The translations under genes and the position numbers were made by a program. From positions 186,001 through 250,000 of the forward strand of contig NZ_JAXHMV010000001.1 in NCBI RefSeq assembly GCF_034521165.1: a stretch of DNA of 64,000 nucleotides, written 5' to 3'. Below the pieces are notes generated by a model that was not told where the DNA came from, did not search any database, and saw only the letters and a list, made by a program, of their open reading frames with translations. Position 1 is the stretch's first letter; each line of letters opens with the position of its first letter. The stretch is from Thiohalophilus sp. (GTDB lineage: Bacteria; Pseudomonadota; Gammaproteobacteria; UBA6429; Thiohalophilaceae). Below, piece after piece: positions 52,801 to 60,989 of the stretch.

Positions 52801-53268
52801 CGCACCCACCATCAAGGCTTCGCGGGCCTCATCGAGCAGTGCGGCGGTACGCTCGAGCAGTTCGAAGCCGGGCGGGACATCGGCTTCCAGCGGAAAACGG
52901 CGCAGCAGCTCCTGACAAAAGGCGTGGAAGGTGGTGGTGCGCACGCCGTGCGGGGTGCGCAACAGGCGTTGATAGAGCTGGCGCGCCTGGCGGCGCAGAT
53001 CGGCATCCGGCACCAGATCCAGGCTATGCAGTTGTTTATCCAGATCCGCTTCGCCACACAACGCCAGTTGTTGCAGCCGTTGCAACAGGCGCTGCTGCAT
53101 TTCGGCCGCCGCCTTGCGGGTGAAGGTGATGGCCAGGATCGATCCCGGCTCGGCGCCTTCCAGCAACAGGCGCAGGATGCGGCTGACCAGCAGATAGGTC
53201 TTGCCGCTGCCGGCCGAGGCCTGCACGGTGATGTTGCCCTGCAGGGCGGGGCTGGCGCTGCCGCTCAT
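49897..53268 (-). CDS. addA: AddA-like helicase-nuclease (UvrD/RecB family)
   Basis: 1123 residues from ATG 53268, chosen for its AGGAG Shine-Dalgarno and the P-loop position. SF1A helicase motifs: Walker A QASAGSGKTYLL (about 16-27), DEFQDT (398-403), GDAKQSIYRFRRAEP (432-446), then MTIHGAKGLEAPVVFL. The C-terminal 150 residues are a PD-(D/E)XK nuclease (VIDRLL ... LIDYKT, 1066-1071). With AddB it should process double-strand ends and load RecA, replacing RecBCD. addB lies upstream across a 340-base gap. Confidence 0.93.
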   Translation of the reverse strand: MSGSASPALQGNITVQASAGSGKTYLLVSRILRLLLEGAEPGSILAITFTRKAAAEMQQRLLQRLQQLALCGEADLDKQLHSLDLVPDADLRRQARQLYQRLLRTPHGVRTTTFHAFCQELLRRFPLEADVPPGFELLERTAALLDEAREALMVGAAREPDSDVAGALQILFNELGLNNTRTVLRQFVDHRSDWWVYTDGQSDPVARAEEQLKQQLAIDPEQDPRQDFLDNTQYQQQLSRCAELLSGHPNKGNNEAVAHLQVVLDKQQTIEARHASLYLAFLTKEGKPRSKREASNRSLQKSLGIEGAEELASLHETFCDRLQTLQEQIAARRNYVVNNAWYRAGAALLDHYQRIKLEQRLLDFTDLEWKAYRLLNVADNALWVQYKLDQRIAHLLVDEFQDTNPTQWQLLLPLLQELAAEGDRQRSVFLVGDAKQSIYRFRRAEPRLFATATDWLETHLAARRYPLNTSWRSAPAIMDFVNRLFTADPQLQQQIPDFPEHRTHHQQLWGEVILLPPARESDSEVDAIEGLRNPLEQPRPEPAGSRYRQEAQRVADEIRRLIDRPLPVQQDNRDQARPIEYSDILLLVRNRTHLHEYEQALREANIPYLSGNRGTLLQSIEVQDMLNLLNWLSMPFDNLALAGILRSPLFALDDRDLMQLAARGQGNWFERLAQLAGEQSADAPLQRAHDHLARWVERAGRIPVHDLLEQIYSEANVLARYRAAFPAHLVPRVMANLVRFQELALEMDSGRYPSLMTFAQWLKELWQNAEDAPDEPASTGQQSPVRIMTIHGAKGLEAPVVFLLDTARGDSGGKTHEALVEWPAGAPLPSHFLLRPDQAHRDPLSEAVIQRSDAAGQREEANLLYVAATRARQYLYVSGSLASRGNDYGWYRQIAGAYDLPLDEIEAPVTLQESNTPPQITAPVINPAASEPLIDPRLRQRIPLAPRQFEIAPSRQGTDTHSEVVDEDGRQRGIVIHRCLEWLCAEPELPLESVLQRLAGEAPPALLEQCYAEARQTFRAEALAAIFHPPAGVQSYNELPLLYRREGRTVNGVIDRLLIEPGRIQLIDYKTHAGAVNDPAAIAAQYAQQMRLYADGVRQLWPGREVQAALLFTASAQLWPMQV

Positions 53269-53608
53269 AGCCGGCTCCTGTGATGGGGTGCACAGACAGG
53301 CCCGAATGACCTTGCGTTCACGCCGGGGATGGCCAGGCTTGAAACACCTGTCGGCGGCATGCGATCGGCGCACCCGCCGCCAGGTGGACGTCGCACAGGG
53401 AGACGTGTCGGGGGCGGGAGCGCCCACTCAGGATGAATCGCAGGGACGAGGGTTGCAGTGACACGGACGCGTCGAGCGCTCCGGCGCACGCCGGGGCGTA
53501 GACCGGAACTGCCCGGACAAGCAACGGGCCGGAGTGCCCGCAGGGACCTCAGCCGGGGCGGCTGCCGGGTCGGATCATGATCCGCGCCGGTGGTTTGCCC
53601 GGTTTTTT
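53269..53608. other. 340-base spacer between addB and addA
   Basis: Longer than expected between genes of one complex. Content is GC-rich with many small palindromes (ggatcatgatcc; gcgctccggcgcacgccggggc) and no frame with a start, Shine-Dalgarno and usable codon pattern; ORFs of 68-132 codons in it are not convincing. It may hold the addA promoter or a repeat of unknown type. Confidence 0.4.
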
Positions 53609-56533
53609 TTATACCTGCCAGACCGCTTTTCGACATAACAGTCCCATCTCGCAATAGTTGCAACTTTTTTCATCGCCCCAGGCGGGGAGCCCCTGACCGG
53701 TATTGATCTGTCCGACCAGTGTCTGCAAACGCCGGCCGATCGCCTCGCTCAATGCGTGCAATGCGTCCTCTTCCAGCGGGCAGCTCAGTTTCAGCGCCTG
53801 TTCCGGCTTGTCGAAGCGCAGGTAGGCGACCTGGCTGACCGGCGACTCGGGCTGGTGTTGCTGTTGCAACAGGGCATAGAACGGCAACTGGATCGCCTCG
53901 CCGGCCTCGACCTCTTCGGCTTTGGGAATGGCGCCGGTCTTGTAGTCGATGATCGCGGTCCCCGCCGGCCCCCGGTCGATGCGATCCAGCCGGCCGCGGA
54001 TCGACAGCTCGCCCAGGGGCACCTCGTGGCGTTGCTCGGTGTCGCTCACCTGCCAGTGCCCGGCGCGACGCCGGATTTGCCAGTCGACGTAGGCCGGGAT
54101 GAAGGCGCGCCACTGGCTCAGCCAGCCCTGGTGTTCGAAATTGTCGGCCAGTACATCGGCGAAGACCTCGCGGGAGATCGTTTCCAGCAGGGCAACGGCC
54201 TCTTCGCGGTGGGCCGCATCGAAGGGCGCGGTAAACGGCCCCGGCAGGTTGCGTACCTTCGAGTGCAATGCCTGCAGACAGAGATGGACCCGCTCGCCGT
54301 AGTCGGCCTTGGACAGCGCTTCGCGGATCTCCTCCGGCGGTTTGAGCTGCAGGGCGCGGGCCGCGTAATACTGATAGGGGCAGTCGAGCAGCTGCTGGTA
54401 ATCGCTGGGGGAGAAGCCGGTCGGCAGCAGCGCCGGGTCCAGGCCCGGTTGCGGCCGGCACGAGGGGGCCGGCAACGGCACCTGGGGTTCGGTCTCGATC
54501 TGCAGCTGTTCGGCGTGCGCGGTCAGTTCGGCCAGTGCCTTTTCTTCCAGCGGCTGATCCGGCCAGGCTTCCCGATGCAGGGTCAGCAGGTGCTCCAGCC
54601 AGTGGCTGATGACCACCGGTTCGCCGTCCTGCCCGGCGCGGGCGGTGATCAGGATGGCCGGCGCGGCCTCCAGCAGGCGGCGCAGGTGATAGAAGCGTTC
54701 GGCGTAATGGGCCTCGCCGGATTGCAGGCCCAGTTCGTGACGGACCTGGTCGTTGAAAAAGGGACTGACCGGCGGATGCCCCGGCAGTGAGTCCTGTTCG
54801 GCGCCGGCGAGAATCAGTGCCTCGAACTGCTGCAGCTGGCTCTGGGCCAGGCCCAGCAGGCGCACGCGCTGCTGGGTGGGACGGGGACGAAAATGGGTAC
54901 GCTCCAGATGCCGGCCGAGCCAGGTGCGAAAGTCGCTCCAGCCGAGCAGGAACTGGCCGCCGGCGATGCCCCCGGCCAGGCGGGTGAGCAGCTCCAGCAG
55001 CCGGCTGCCGGCGGCGTCCTGCTGCAGGGCGCGGTCCATCTCCAGCAGCGCCAGGCTTTGCTGCAACGCGGCGATCCAGTCGTCGGCCGGATGGTGGCCC
55101 CGGCGCAGGGCCAGCAGCGGCGCGGCCGCCGCCTCCAGGCGATCCAGCAGGTCCAGCAGCGGGGTGATGTCGGTCTGCTGCGCCAGGCGCTTGCGCCGGT
55201 CATGGGCGTGGGCGCGATAGCGGTTGAGATTGCGCGCCACGTTTTCGTGGCGAATCACGTCCTGCTCCAGGCGCCAGGTGGCCAGCCGGTGGGTGTCCCG
55301 ATCGCGGTCGGCGAACACGAAGGGGGATTTGAGCAGATCCAGCAGCGGCAGATGGGCGAAGTCTTCTTCCAGGCATTCCAGCCAGCGCTCCAGGGCCGCC
55401 GCGGCGCTGGTGGTGGACAGCGCCCAGCCGGCGGCGTCGGCCAGCTGGATGCCGGCACGCTCCAGCAGGGCCCTCACCCGCCGCGCCAGGCGCCGGTTTT
55501 CGGTGACGATGGCGATGTCCGTCTTGCCCGCCAGCAGCCACTCGCGGACGCGGATGTCGATGGCCCGGGCCTCCTGCTCGGCGTTGTCGGCCAGCAATAC
55601 CCCGAGCTGTCCGTGCAGCGGGCTGTCGGCCTGCTCCGCGGCGAGGGCCCGGGCGGTCTCCTGCAAGGGGTGCTCCTCGGTGCCGAAGACGGTCTCCAGT
55701 AACGGGCTGCGGGTCGAGGCCGGGGCGGTGACACCATCCAGCCCCAGCGCGTTGGCCAGCGGGCGCAGATGCTGTTCGGGATAACCGGGGGGCTCGCCGT
55801 CGAGGCGCCCGTGCAAATAGAGCTGCAGCTGGCCGCGCTGCTGCAGTACCTGGAGCCATTGCTGTTCGGCCGGGGCCAGCGGACGGGCGCAGGCGAACCA
55901 GAGCGGCTGATCGGAAGGGCATTGTTCCAGGCTGCGGCGCAGCGCCAGCAGATGGGCACTGTCGGCGTCGATCAGTCCCTGGGCGCGGATCTGTTCGTGC
56001 CAGGCGTGCCACAGGGTATGCACGATGGTCGCCTCGCGGCTCAGGCTCTGGCGCAGGCGGTTGCGGGCCCCGTAAGCGGCCTGCAACTGATCGATAAAGT
56101 GCTCCCGGTCGGCGGGCAGGTCGATCTCGTTCAGGGTCAGGGCCTGGAACAGCTCCAGCAGCTCGCTGGCCAGCAGCCAGGGATTGGCCTGGTTGAACAG
56201 GTGTTGATAGGGGCGCAGGGCGTCGACCAGCAGCAGTTCGGCGCTGACCGCGGAACAGACCCGGATGCCGTCGGGCACAAACGACCGTACCCAGTCGCGC
56301 AGAGGCTGGATCGCCAGCCCCACCAGTCCGTCGACCCCCTGTTCGGTTGCGGCATCCAGTAACTGTCGGCGCAGTGGCACGCTGACCTGGGGATCGTCGA
56401 CCAGCAGCGTAATCCCGGTCAGATCCGGCAACTGCTCACGATGCGCCTGGATCAGATCCCGGGCGAGTTGTTGCAGGGGATCGGCGTGGTAGGGGAGCAC
56501 TACCACGCCGTGATGGGCGCTGTCGGGCGTCAT
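53609..56533 (-). CDS. addB: AddB-like exonuclease subunit (PD-(D/E)XK, Fe-S)
   Basis: 974 residues. The N-terminal half is a degenerate helicase fold with no canonical GxGKT Walker A (GVVVLPYHADPLQQLA instead), as in Gram-negative AddB. The C-terminal nuclease has GRLDRIDRGPAG then IIDYKTG (861-867). Cysteines near DYQQLLDCPYQYYAARAL and at 958, 961 and 967 (SCNYCEMGLLCRKAVW, CX2CX5C) fit the AddB iron-sulfur cluster. Start 28 bases after fdxA, so likely one transcript from the mutS side. Confidence 0.92.
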   Translation of the reverse strand: MTPDSAHHGVVVLPYHADPLQQLARDLIQAHREQLPDLTGITLLVDDPQVSVPLRRQLLDAATEQGVDGLVGLAIQPLRDWVRSFVPDGIRVCSAVSAELLLVDALRPYQHLFNQANPWLLASELLELFQALTLNEIDLPADREHFIDQLQAAYGARNRLRQSLSREATIVHTLWHAWHEQIRAQGLIDADSAHLLALRRSLEQCPSDQPLWFACARPLAPAEQQWLQVLQQRGQLQLYLHGRLDGEPPGYPEQHLRPLANALGLDGVTAPASTRSPLLETVFGTEEHPLQETARALAAEQADSPLHGQLGVLLADNAEQEARAIDIRVREWLLAGKTDIAIVTENRRLARRVRALLERAGIQLADAAGWALSTTSAAAALERWLECLEEDFAHLPLLDLLKSPFVFADRDRDTHRLATWRLEQDVIRHENVARNLNRYRAHAHDRRKRLAQQTDITPLLDLLDRLEAAAAPLLALRRGHHPADDWIAALQQSLALLEMDRALQQDAAGSRLLELLTRLAGGIAGGQFLLGWSDFRTWLGRHLERTHFRPRPTQQRVRLLGLAQSQLQQFEALILAGAEQDSLPGHPPVSPFFNDQVRHELGLQSGEAHYAERFYHLRRLLEAAPAILITARAGQDGEPVVISHWLEHLLTLHREAWPDQPLEEKALAELTAHAEQLQIETEPQVPLPAPSCRPQPGLDPALLPTGFSPSDYQQLLDCPYQYYAARALQLKPPEEIREALSKADYGERVHLCLQALHSKVRNLPGPFTAPFDAAHREEAVALLETISREVFADVLADNFEHQGWLSQWRAFIPAYVDWQIRRRAGHWQVSDTEQRHEVPLGELSIRGRLDRIDRGPAGTAIIDYKTGAIPKAEEVEAGEAIQLPFYALLQQQHQPESPVSQVAYLRFDKPEQALKLSCPLEEDALHALSEAIGRRLQTLVGQINTGQGLPAWGDEKSCNYCEMGLLCRKAVWQV

Positions 56534-56561
56534 GGGCAGCGACCCGGACGCACAAAAGGGT

Positions 56562-56885
56562 TCAGCGTTCCAGATACTGGAGCTTGTCCGGTACGCCGTC
56601 CCACTCCTTGGCGTCGGCCGGGGGATCTTTTATTTCCACGATCACCGGCCACTCCCGGGACAGCTCGGCATTGAGGTCAATGAAGTTTTCCATGCCGGCG
56701 GGCACATCGTCCTCGGCGAAAATGGCTTCGGCCGGGCATTCCGGTTCGCACAGGGTGCAGTCGATGCATTCTTCGGGATCGATCGCCAGGAAGTTGGGAC
56801 CTTCGTGAAAGCAGTCGACGGGACACACCTCAACGCAGTCGGTGTACTTGCATTTGATACAGTTGTCGGTGACTACGTAAGTCAT
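56562..56885 (-). CDS. fdxA: 7Fe ferredoxin FdxA
   Basis: 107 residues from ATG 56885 (MTYVVTDNCIKCKYTDCVEV). The N-terminal cysteines (CIKCKYTDCVEVCPVDC) and the second set (CIDCTLCEPECP) bind one 3Fe-4S and one 4Fe-4S cluster, as in Azotobacter/Pseudomonas FdxA. Lies 102 bases after mutS, a common neighbour in gammaproteobacteria; also possibly an electron donor for AddB-type or redox enzymes (inference). Confidence 0.96.
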   Translation of the reverse strand: MTYVVTDNCIKCKYTDCVEVCPVDCFHEGPNFLAIDPEECIDCTLCEPECPAEAIFAEDDVPAGMENFIDLNAELSREWPVIVEIKDPPADAKEWDGVPDKLQYLER

Positions 56886-56987
56886 GCGCGGGCTCCTTAA
56901 ATCAGTCAACGAATGCCGAACCCGGCGGTCCGGCGGGCAATCCAATAGTCTATGTTAGCGTGAAAGTCGGGCGGCGTGCGAGCCCGG

Positions 56988-59549
56988 TTACGTATCCAGC
57001 AATTTTTTCAGCCGATAGAGTTCGTCCAGCGCCTGGCGCGGGGAAAGCTCGTCCGGTTGCAGCTCCGCCAGTGCCTGCAGGGCCGCCGGCGGTGGCGTGA
57101 CCGGCGTGGGATCGCTGGCCGTTGCCGGCGCCGGGGACTCACCCTGTTCCAGTTGCTGCAACTTTTCCCGGGCCCGATCGATGACTGCGCGTGGCACGCC
57201 GGCCAGCGAGGCCACGTGCAGACCGTAACTGCGACTGGCGGGGCCGGGCTGGACCTGATGTAAAAAGATGATCTGATCCCCGTGCTCGCGGGCGTCCAGA
57301 TGGACATTACGGCAATGGGGCAGCAACTCGGGCAGCCGGGTCATCTCGAAATAGTGGGTGGCGAACAGGGTATAGGCCTGGAGCCGGGTGGCCAGTTCCC
57401 AGGCGCTGGCCCAGGCCAGCGACAGGCCGTCGAAGGTGCTGGTGCCGCGGCCGACCTCGTCCATCAGGACCAGGCTGTTGGCCGTGGCGTGGTGCAGGAT
57501 ATTGGCGGTTTCGGTCATCTCCACCATGAAGGTGGAGCGGCCGCCGGCCAGATCGTCGGCGGCGCCGATGCGGGTGAAGATGCGATCCACCGGGCCGATG
57601 ACGGCCGAGTCGGCCGGAACATAACTGCCGATATGGGCCAGCAGGGTAATCAGCGCGATCTGGCGCATGTAGGTCGATTTGCCGCCCATGTTGGGGCCGG
57701 TGATGATCAGCATGCGGGTCGCCTCGTCCAGTTCCAGATCGTTGGGCGTGAACGGCGTGGCCTGCACCTGCTCGATGACCGGATGGCGACCGCCCCGGAT
57801 CTGCAACCCGGCCTGGTCGACCAGTTGCGGACAGCGCAGATCGAGCGTGGCGGCCCGCTCCGCCAGGTTGCTCAGGGCATCCAGTTGCGCCAGAGCCCCC
57901 GCGCAGGCCTGCAGCGGCCGGTGTTGCGTGTTGAGTGTGTCCAGCAGCGCGTCATACAGCTGCTTTTCCCGGGCCAGGGCCCGTTCGTTGGCGCTCAGCA
58001 CCCGGTCCTCGATCTGCTTGAGCTCGGGCGTGATATAGCGCTCGGCGGCCTTGAGCGTCTGGCGCCGTTGATAATGATCGGGCACCGATTCGGCCCGCGC
58101 CCGACTGATCTCGATGTAATAACCGTGGACCCGGTTGTAACCGACCTTGAGATTGGCGATGCCGGATTGCTCACGCTCGCGCTGTTCCAGTTCGGCCAGA
58201 ATGGTGCCGACGTTATGTTGCAGATCGCGCAGTTCATCCAGCTCGGGATCATAACCGGCGGCGATGACCCCGCCGTCGCGGATCAGCATGGGCGGCTGTT
58301 CGATCAGGGCGCTATTGAGCAGGTCATGTAACTGCGGAAACGGCCGGGCCTGTTCGTACAGTTCCGCCAGCAGGGGAAGGTCGGCCTCGAGTGCGGCCAG
58401 TTGCTCGCGCAGTTCGGGCAGGATCGCGAGCGCGTGTCGCAGTTGCACCAGATCCCGCGGGCGGGCCGATTTCAGCGCGACGCGGGTGAGAATGCGTTCG
58501 ATATCGCCGATCTGGCCGAGCGCATCGCGCAGCGGCAGATAGCGATCGGATTCCAGCCACAGACCGATCAACGCCTGGCGTTGGCGCAGCCGATCGTGAT
58601 CGCGCAGCGGCCGGTTGATCCAGCGGCGCACCAGCCGGCTGCCCATGGGCGTGACGCAGCGATCCAGAATACCGGCCAGGGTGTGGTTGTGCTGGCCGGA
58701 CAGGCTCTGTTCCAGTTCCAGGTTCTGGCGGGTGGCGGCATCGAGCAACAGGCTCTGTTCCCGTTGCTCGGTGATCAGTCCGTGCAGATGCGGCAACAGG
58801 CCGCGCTGGGTCTCCTGCACATAACGCAACAGGCAGCCGGCGGCGGCAATGGCCTGCGGCCAGTCGTCACAGCCGAAGCCGGCCAGATGTTGGGTTTGAA
58901 ACTGATCGCACAGCAGGCGATAGGCGCTGTCGTGTTCGAAGTGCCAGGGTGCGCGGGTTTTGATCGCCGCGGTACGCAGACCCGGATAGTGATTATCCCG
59001 TTGTTCGTCGACCAGCAACTCGGCCGGCTGCAAACGGACCAGTTCCGAGTGCAGAGCTTCGTCCCCGTCCAGCTGCTGGACACTGAAACGGCCGCTGCTC
59101 AAATCGAGACAGGCCAGCCCGGACTGATCCTTATGCCGATACAGCGCGGCGATCAGATTATCGCGCCGCTCTTCCAGCAGCGCCTCGTCGGTCAGGGTGC
59201 CGGGGGTGACAATGCGCACCACCTCGCGTTTGACCGGGCCCTTGCTGGTGGCCGGATCGCCGAGCTGTTCGCAGATGGCAACCGACTCCCCCTGGCGCAC
59301 CAGGCGGGCGAGATAACTTTCCACCGCGTGATAGGGCACCCCGGCCATCGGGATCGGCTCGCCGGCCGACTGGCCGCGTTGTGTCAGGGTAATGTCGAGC
59401 AGGTTGGCCGCGCGTTTGGCGTCGTCGTAAAACAGCTCGTAAAAATCGCCCATGCGATAGAACAGCAGAATATCCGGATACTCCGCCTTGATGCGCAGAA
59501 ACTGCTGCATCATCGGCGTATGCTGTGAATTCTTTCCTGATGAACTCAT
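56988..59549 (-). CDS. mutS: DNA mismatch repair protein MutS
   Basis: Recognises base mismatches and recruits MutL. 853 residues. The N-terminal mismatch-binding loop HTPMMQQFLRIKAEYPDILLFYRMGDFYELF has the Phe-x-Glu equivalent (FYELF); the C-terminal ABC ATPase has TGPNMGGKSTYMRQIALITL and LVLMDEVGRGTSTFDGLSLA. Standard length for the family. Its 5' side borders the acquired-looking patch beginning at 59550. Confidence 0.97.
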   Translation of the reverse strand: MSSSGKNSQHTPMMQQFLRIKAEYPDILLFYRMGDFYELFYDDAKRAANLLDITLTQRGQSAGEPIPMAGVPYHAVESYLARLVRQGESVAICEQLGDPATSKGPVKREVVRIVTPGTLTDEALLEERRDNLIAALYRHKDQSGLACLDLSSGRFSVQQLDGDEALHSELVRLQPAELLVDEQRDNHYPGLRTAAIKTRAPWHFEHDSAYRLLCDQFQTQHLAGFGCDDWPQAIAAAGCLLRYVQETQRGLLPHLHGLITEQREQSLLLDAATRQNLELEQSLSGQHNHTLAGILDRCVTPMGSRLVRRWINRPLRDHDRLRQRQALIGLWLESDRYLPLRDALGQIGDIERILTRVALKSARPRDLVQLRHALAILPELREQLAALEADLPLLAELYEQARPFPQLHDLLNSALIEQPPMLIRDGGVIAAGYDPELDELRDLQHNVGTILAELEQREREQSGIANLKVGYNRVHGYYIEISRARAESVPDHYQRRQTLKAAERYITPELKQIEDRVLSANERALAREKQLYDALLDTLNTQHRPLQACAGALAQLDALSNLAERAATLDLRCPQLVDQAGLQIRGGRHPVIEQVQATPFTPNDLELDEATRMLIITGPNMGGKSTYMRQIALITLLAHIGSYVPADSAVIGPVDRIFTRIGAADDLAGGRSTFMVEMTETANILHHATANSLVLMDEVGRGTSTFDGLSLAWASAWELATRLQAYTLFATHYFEMTRLPELLPHCRNVHLDAREHGDQIIFLHQVQPGPASRSYGLHVASLAGVPRAVIDRAREKLQQLEQGESPAPATASDPTPVTPPPAALQALAELQPDELSPRQALDELYRLKKLLDT

Positions 59550-59629
59550 GCCGTTATGATGCTCTACTCATTGAATTTTATGCATTTATCGTTTTTTCGT
59601 CGTCTCTTAACATCTCATTGAGTCTCACG

Positions 59630-59671
59630 AAAAAGTGTAACTTTTGCTGAAATCCAAAAGTTACACTTTTT
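59630..59671. promoter_or_regulatory. Perfect 16-bp inverted repeat in the mutS/integrase gap
   Basis: AAAAAGTGTAACTTTT (59630-59645) and AAAAGTTACACTTTTT (59656-59671) are exact inverted repeats around the loop GCTGAAATCC. Could be an operator, a bidirectional terminator (T-runs at both outer edges) or part of a recombination site. It lies between divergent mutS and an integrase remnant. Confidence 0.55.
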
Positions 59672-59707
59672 CCGTCGCGCCGGACAAACGGATATCAATT
59701 CAAGAGG

Positions 59708-60256
59708 ATGCCAATGGCAACAGTGCAGGGTACCAAACCTCTATCTTCCAGAACAGTGGAGGCGATGAGGCCGGGAGATAAGATTAAGCCCGACACGGGA
59801 GAAAACATCGGGTTGCGAGTGAAATGCGGGGCTACCGGAGTGAAAACATTTTTTTATCGCTATACCAGCCCGATCACCTCAAAGCTCGTTCAGGTGAAAA
59901 TCGGCAACTTCCCGGAGACCTCCCTGGCCGAAGCGAGATTGAAACTCCAGGAACTGAAACAAATTCGCCGCCAGGGGTGTTGCCCGGCAACTAAGGCCAA
60001 AGAGGAGAAGCAGCAGGAACGGGAGCAGGCCCAGGAATTGGAGAAGAGGCAAGTAGAGTCAGTTGAAAAGTCCTTCACGGTTGAGAAGCTCGTAGAGTCC
60101 TACCTGACCCAATATATCGAAGACCGGAATTCTCCAGGCGGCAAGGTCATCGCCGGTGCACGAAAACCGAAGGGCAGTCCGAGACGCGCAGAATCCTCTA
60201 TGGCGATTTATACTCCGGCGGGGCGACACGGCTCGCTTACGCATCGCCGTCGGTAG
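59708..60256 (+). pseudogene. Integrase remnant (DUF4102 arm-binding N-terminus), frameshifted
   Basis: First 150 or so residues match the N-terminal arm-DNA-binding part of P4-type tyrosine integrases (LSSRTVEAMRPGDKIKPDTG, GLRVKCGATGVKTFFYRY, VKIGNFPETSLAEARLKL ... SFTVEKLVESYLTQYIEDR). Near 60172 the frame shifts: the reading aligns as ARKPKG, then continues in another frame as QSETRRILYGD, so one base is lost or gained. The catalytic domain (R-H-R-Y) is missing. A degraded mobile-element integrase next to mutS. Confidence 0.8.
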
Positions 60257-60287
60257 CAAGACCCCCGGCAAGCGACAACCGCGTCTC

Positions 60288-60989
60288 CTAGAACACGGCG
60301 GCGCGGTCGTCCAGGCGGTGGCTGGTCCAGTGGCCGTCGATGAATTCGGCGAGCTGGTCGGCGAGGCGAAGTTCGGCATCGCCGGGGTGAATCCCGATCC
60401 TTAACGGTCGGCCGCTGCGGCGGGCCTGATGGGCCTGAAAGCGGTTCCAGCAGCGCAGGAAGGCGGCGCGGAAGGCGGTATCCGCTTCGAAGCCCACCAG
60501 TGGCAGGGCATGCAACCGTCCGCTGCGGCAGTCGATGACGCCCCGGGTGACTTCCACCTGTTGATAGGGCAGCGCGGCCAGACGCGCTCGGGGCAGGCGG
60601 CCCAGCGCCCAGGCAGGGGGTATGTAGCTGGTGGGCGTTGGCAGGTCGTGGGCCTCGAACCAGATAGCGCTGTCGCGCATGAGTTGTTCGATTTCAGCGG
60701 TGGTCAGGGCCAGATGTTCGGCTGCATCGCGGGAGATGAACAGGGCATGCAGTCGGTGCCAGAGGCCATGAATCCTGCGGGCGTGATGCTGCCAGCCGTG
60801 AGCGGCCAGTTCCATGCCCTGCCGGGACCAGGCGGCGAGCCGGGCGATGTCGGTCTCGTCCCAGGCCCGGCCGGGCACGACCAGCAGGGTGATGGCGGTC
60901 CTGTCCCGCGCCCGCAGCCGCTCGATCAGGGCTTCGACCCGGTCCAGGGTCTCGGGCATGACGTCGTGAATGCTGATCAGCGCCTTCAC
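60288..60989 (-). CDS. DUF2334-like polysaccharide deacetylase
   Basis: 233 residues from a GTG at 60989. The GTG overlaps the glycosyltransferase stop as GTGA, supporting coupling. The start VKALISIHDVMPETLDRVEALIERL, the TLLVVPGRAWDE segment and ELAAHGWQHHARRIHG are NodB-like; the last His-rich motif and SIHDV supply plausible metal ligands. It lacks the exact NodB D-D and HxxxH signature, so it belongs to the DUF2334-type branch. The cytoplasmic location (no signal) is odd for a deacetylase. Acts on an unknown sugar or lipid-linked substrate. Confidence 0.75.
   Translation of the reverse strand: MKALISIHDVMPETLDRVEALIERLRARDRTAITLLVVPGRAWDETDIARLAAWSRQGMELAAHGWQHHARRIHGLWHRLHALFISRDAAEHLALTTAEIEQLMRDSAIWFEAHDLPTPTSYIPPAWALGRLPRARLAALPYQQVEVTRGVIDCRSGRLHALPLVGFEADTAFRAAFLRCWNRFQAHQARRSGRPLRIGIHPGDAELRLADQLAEFIDGHWTSHRLDDRAAVF

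Noticed and set aside
53265..53663. 132-codon minus-strand ORF bridging the addB/addA gap
   Set aside because: Overlaps the ends of both genes and has an Arg/Pro-rich, non-protein-like composition.
57282..58331. 349-codon plus-strand frame opposite mutS
   Set aside because: Shadow of mutS with no recognisable domain.
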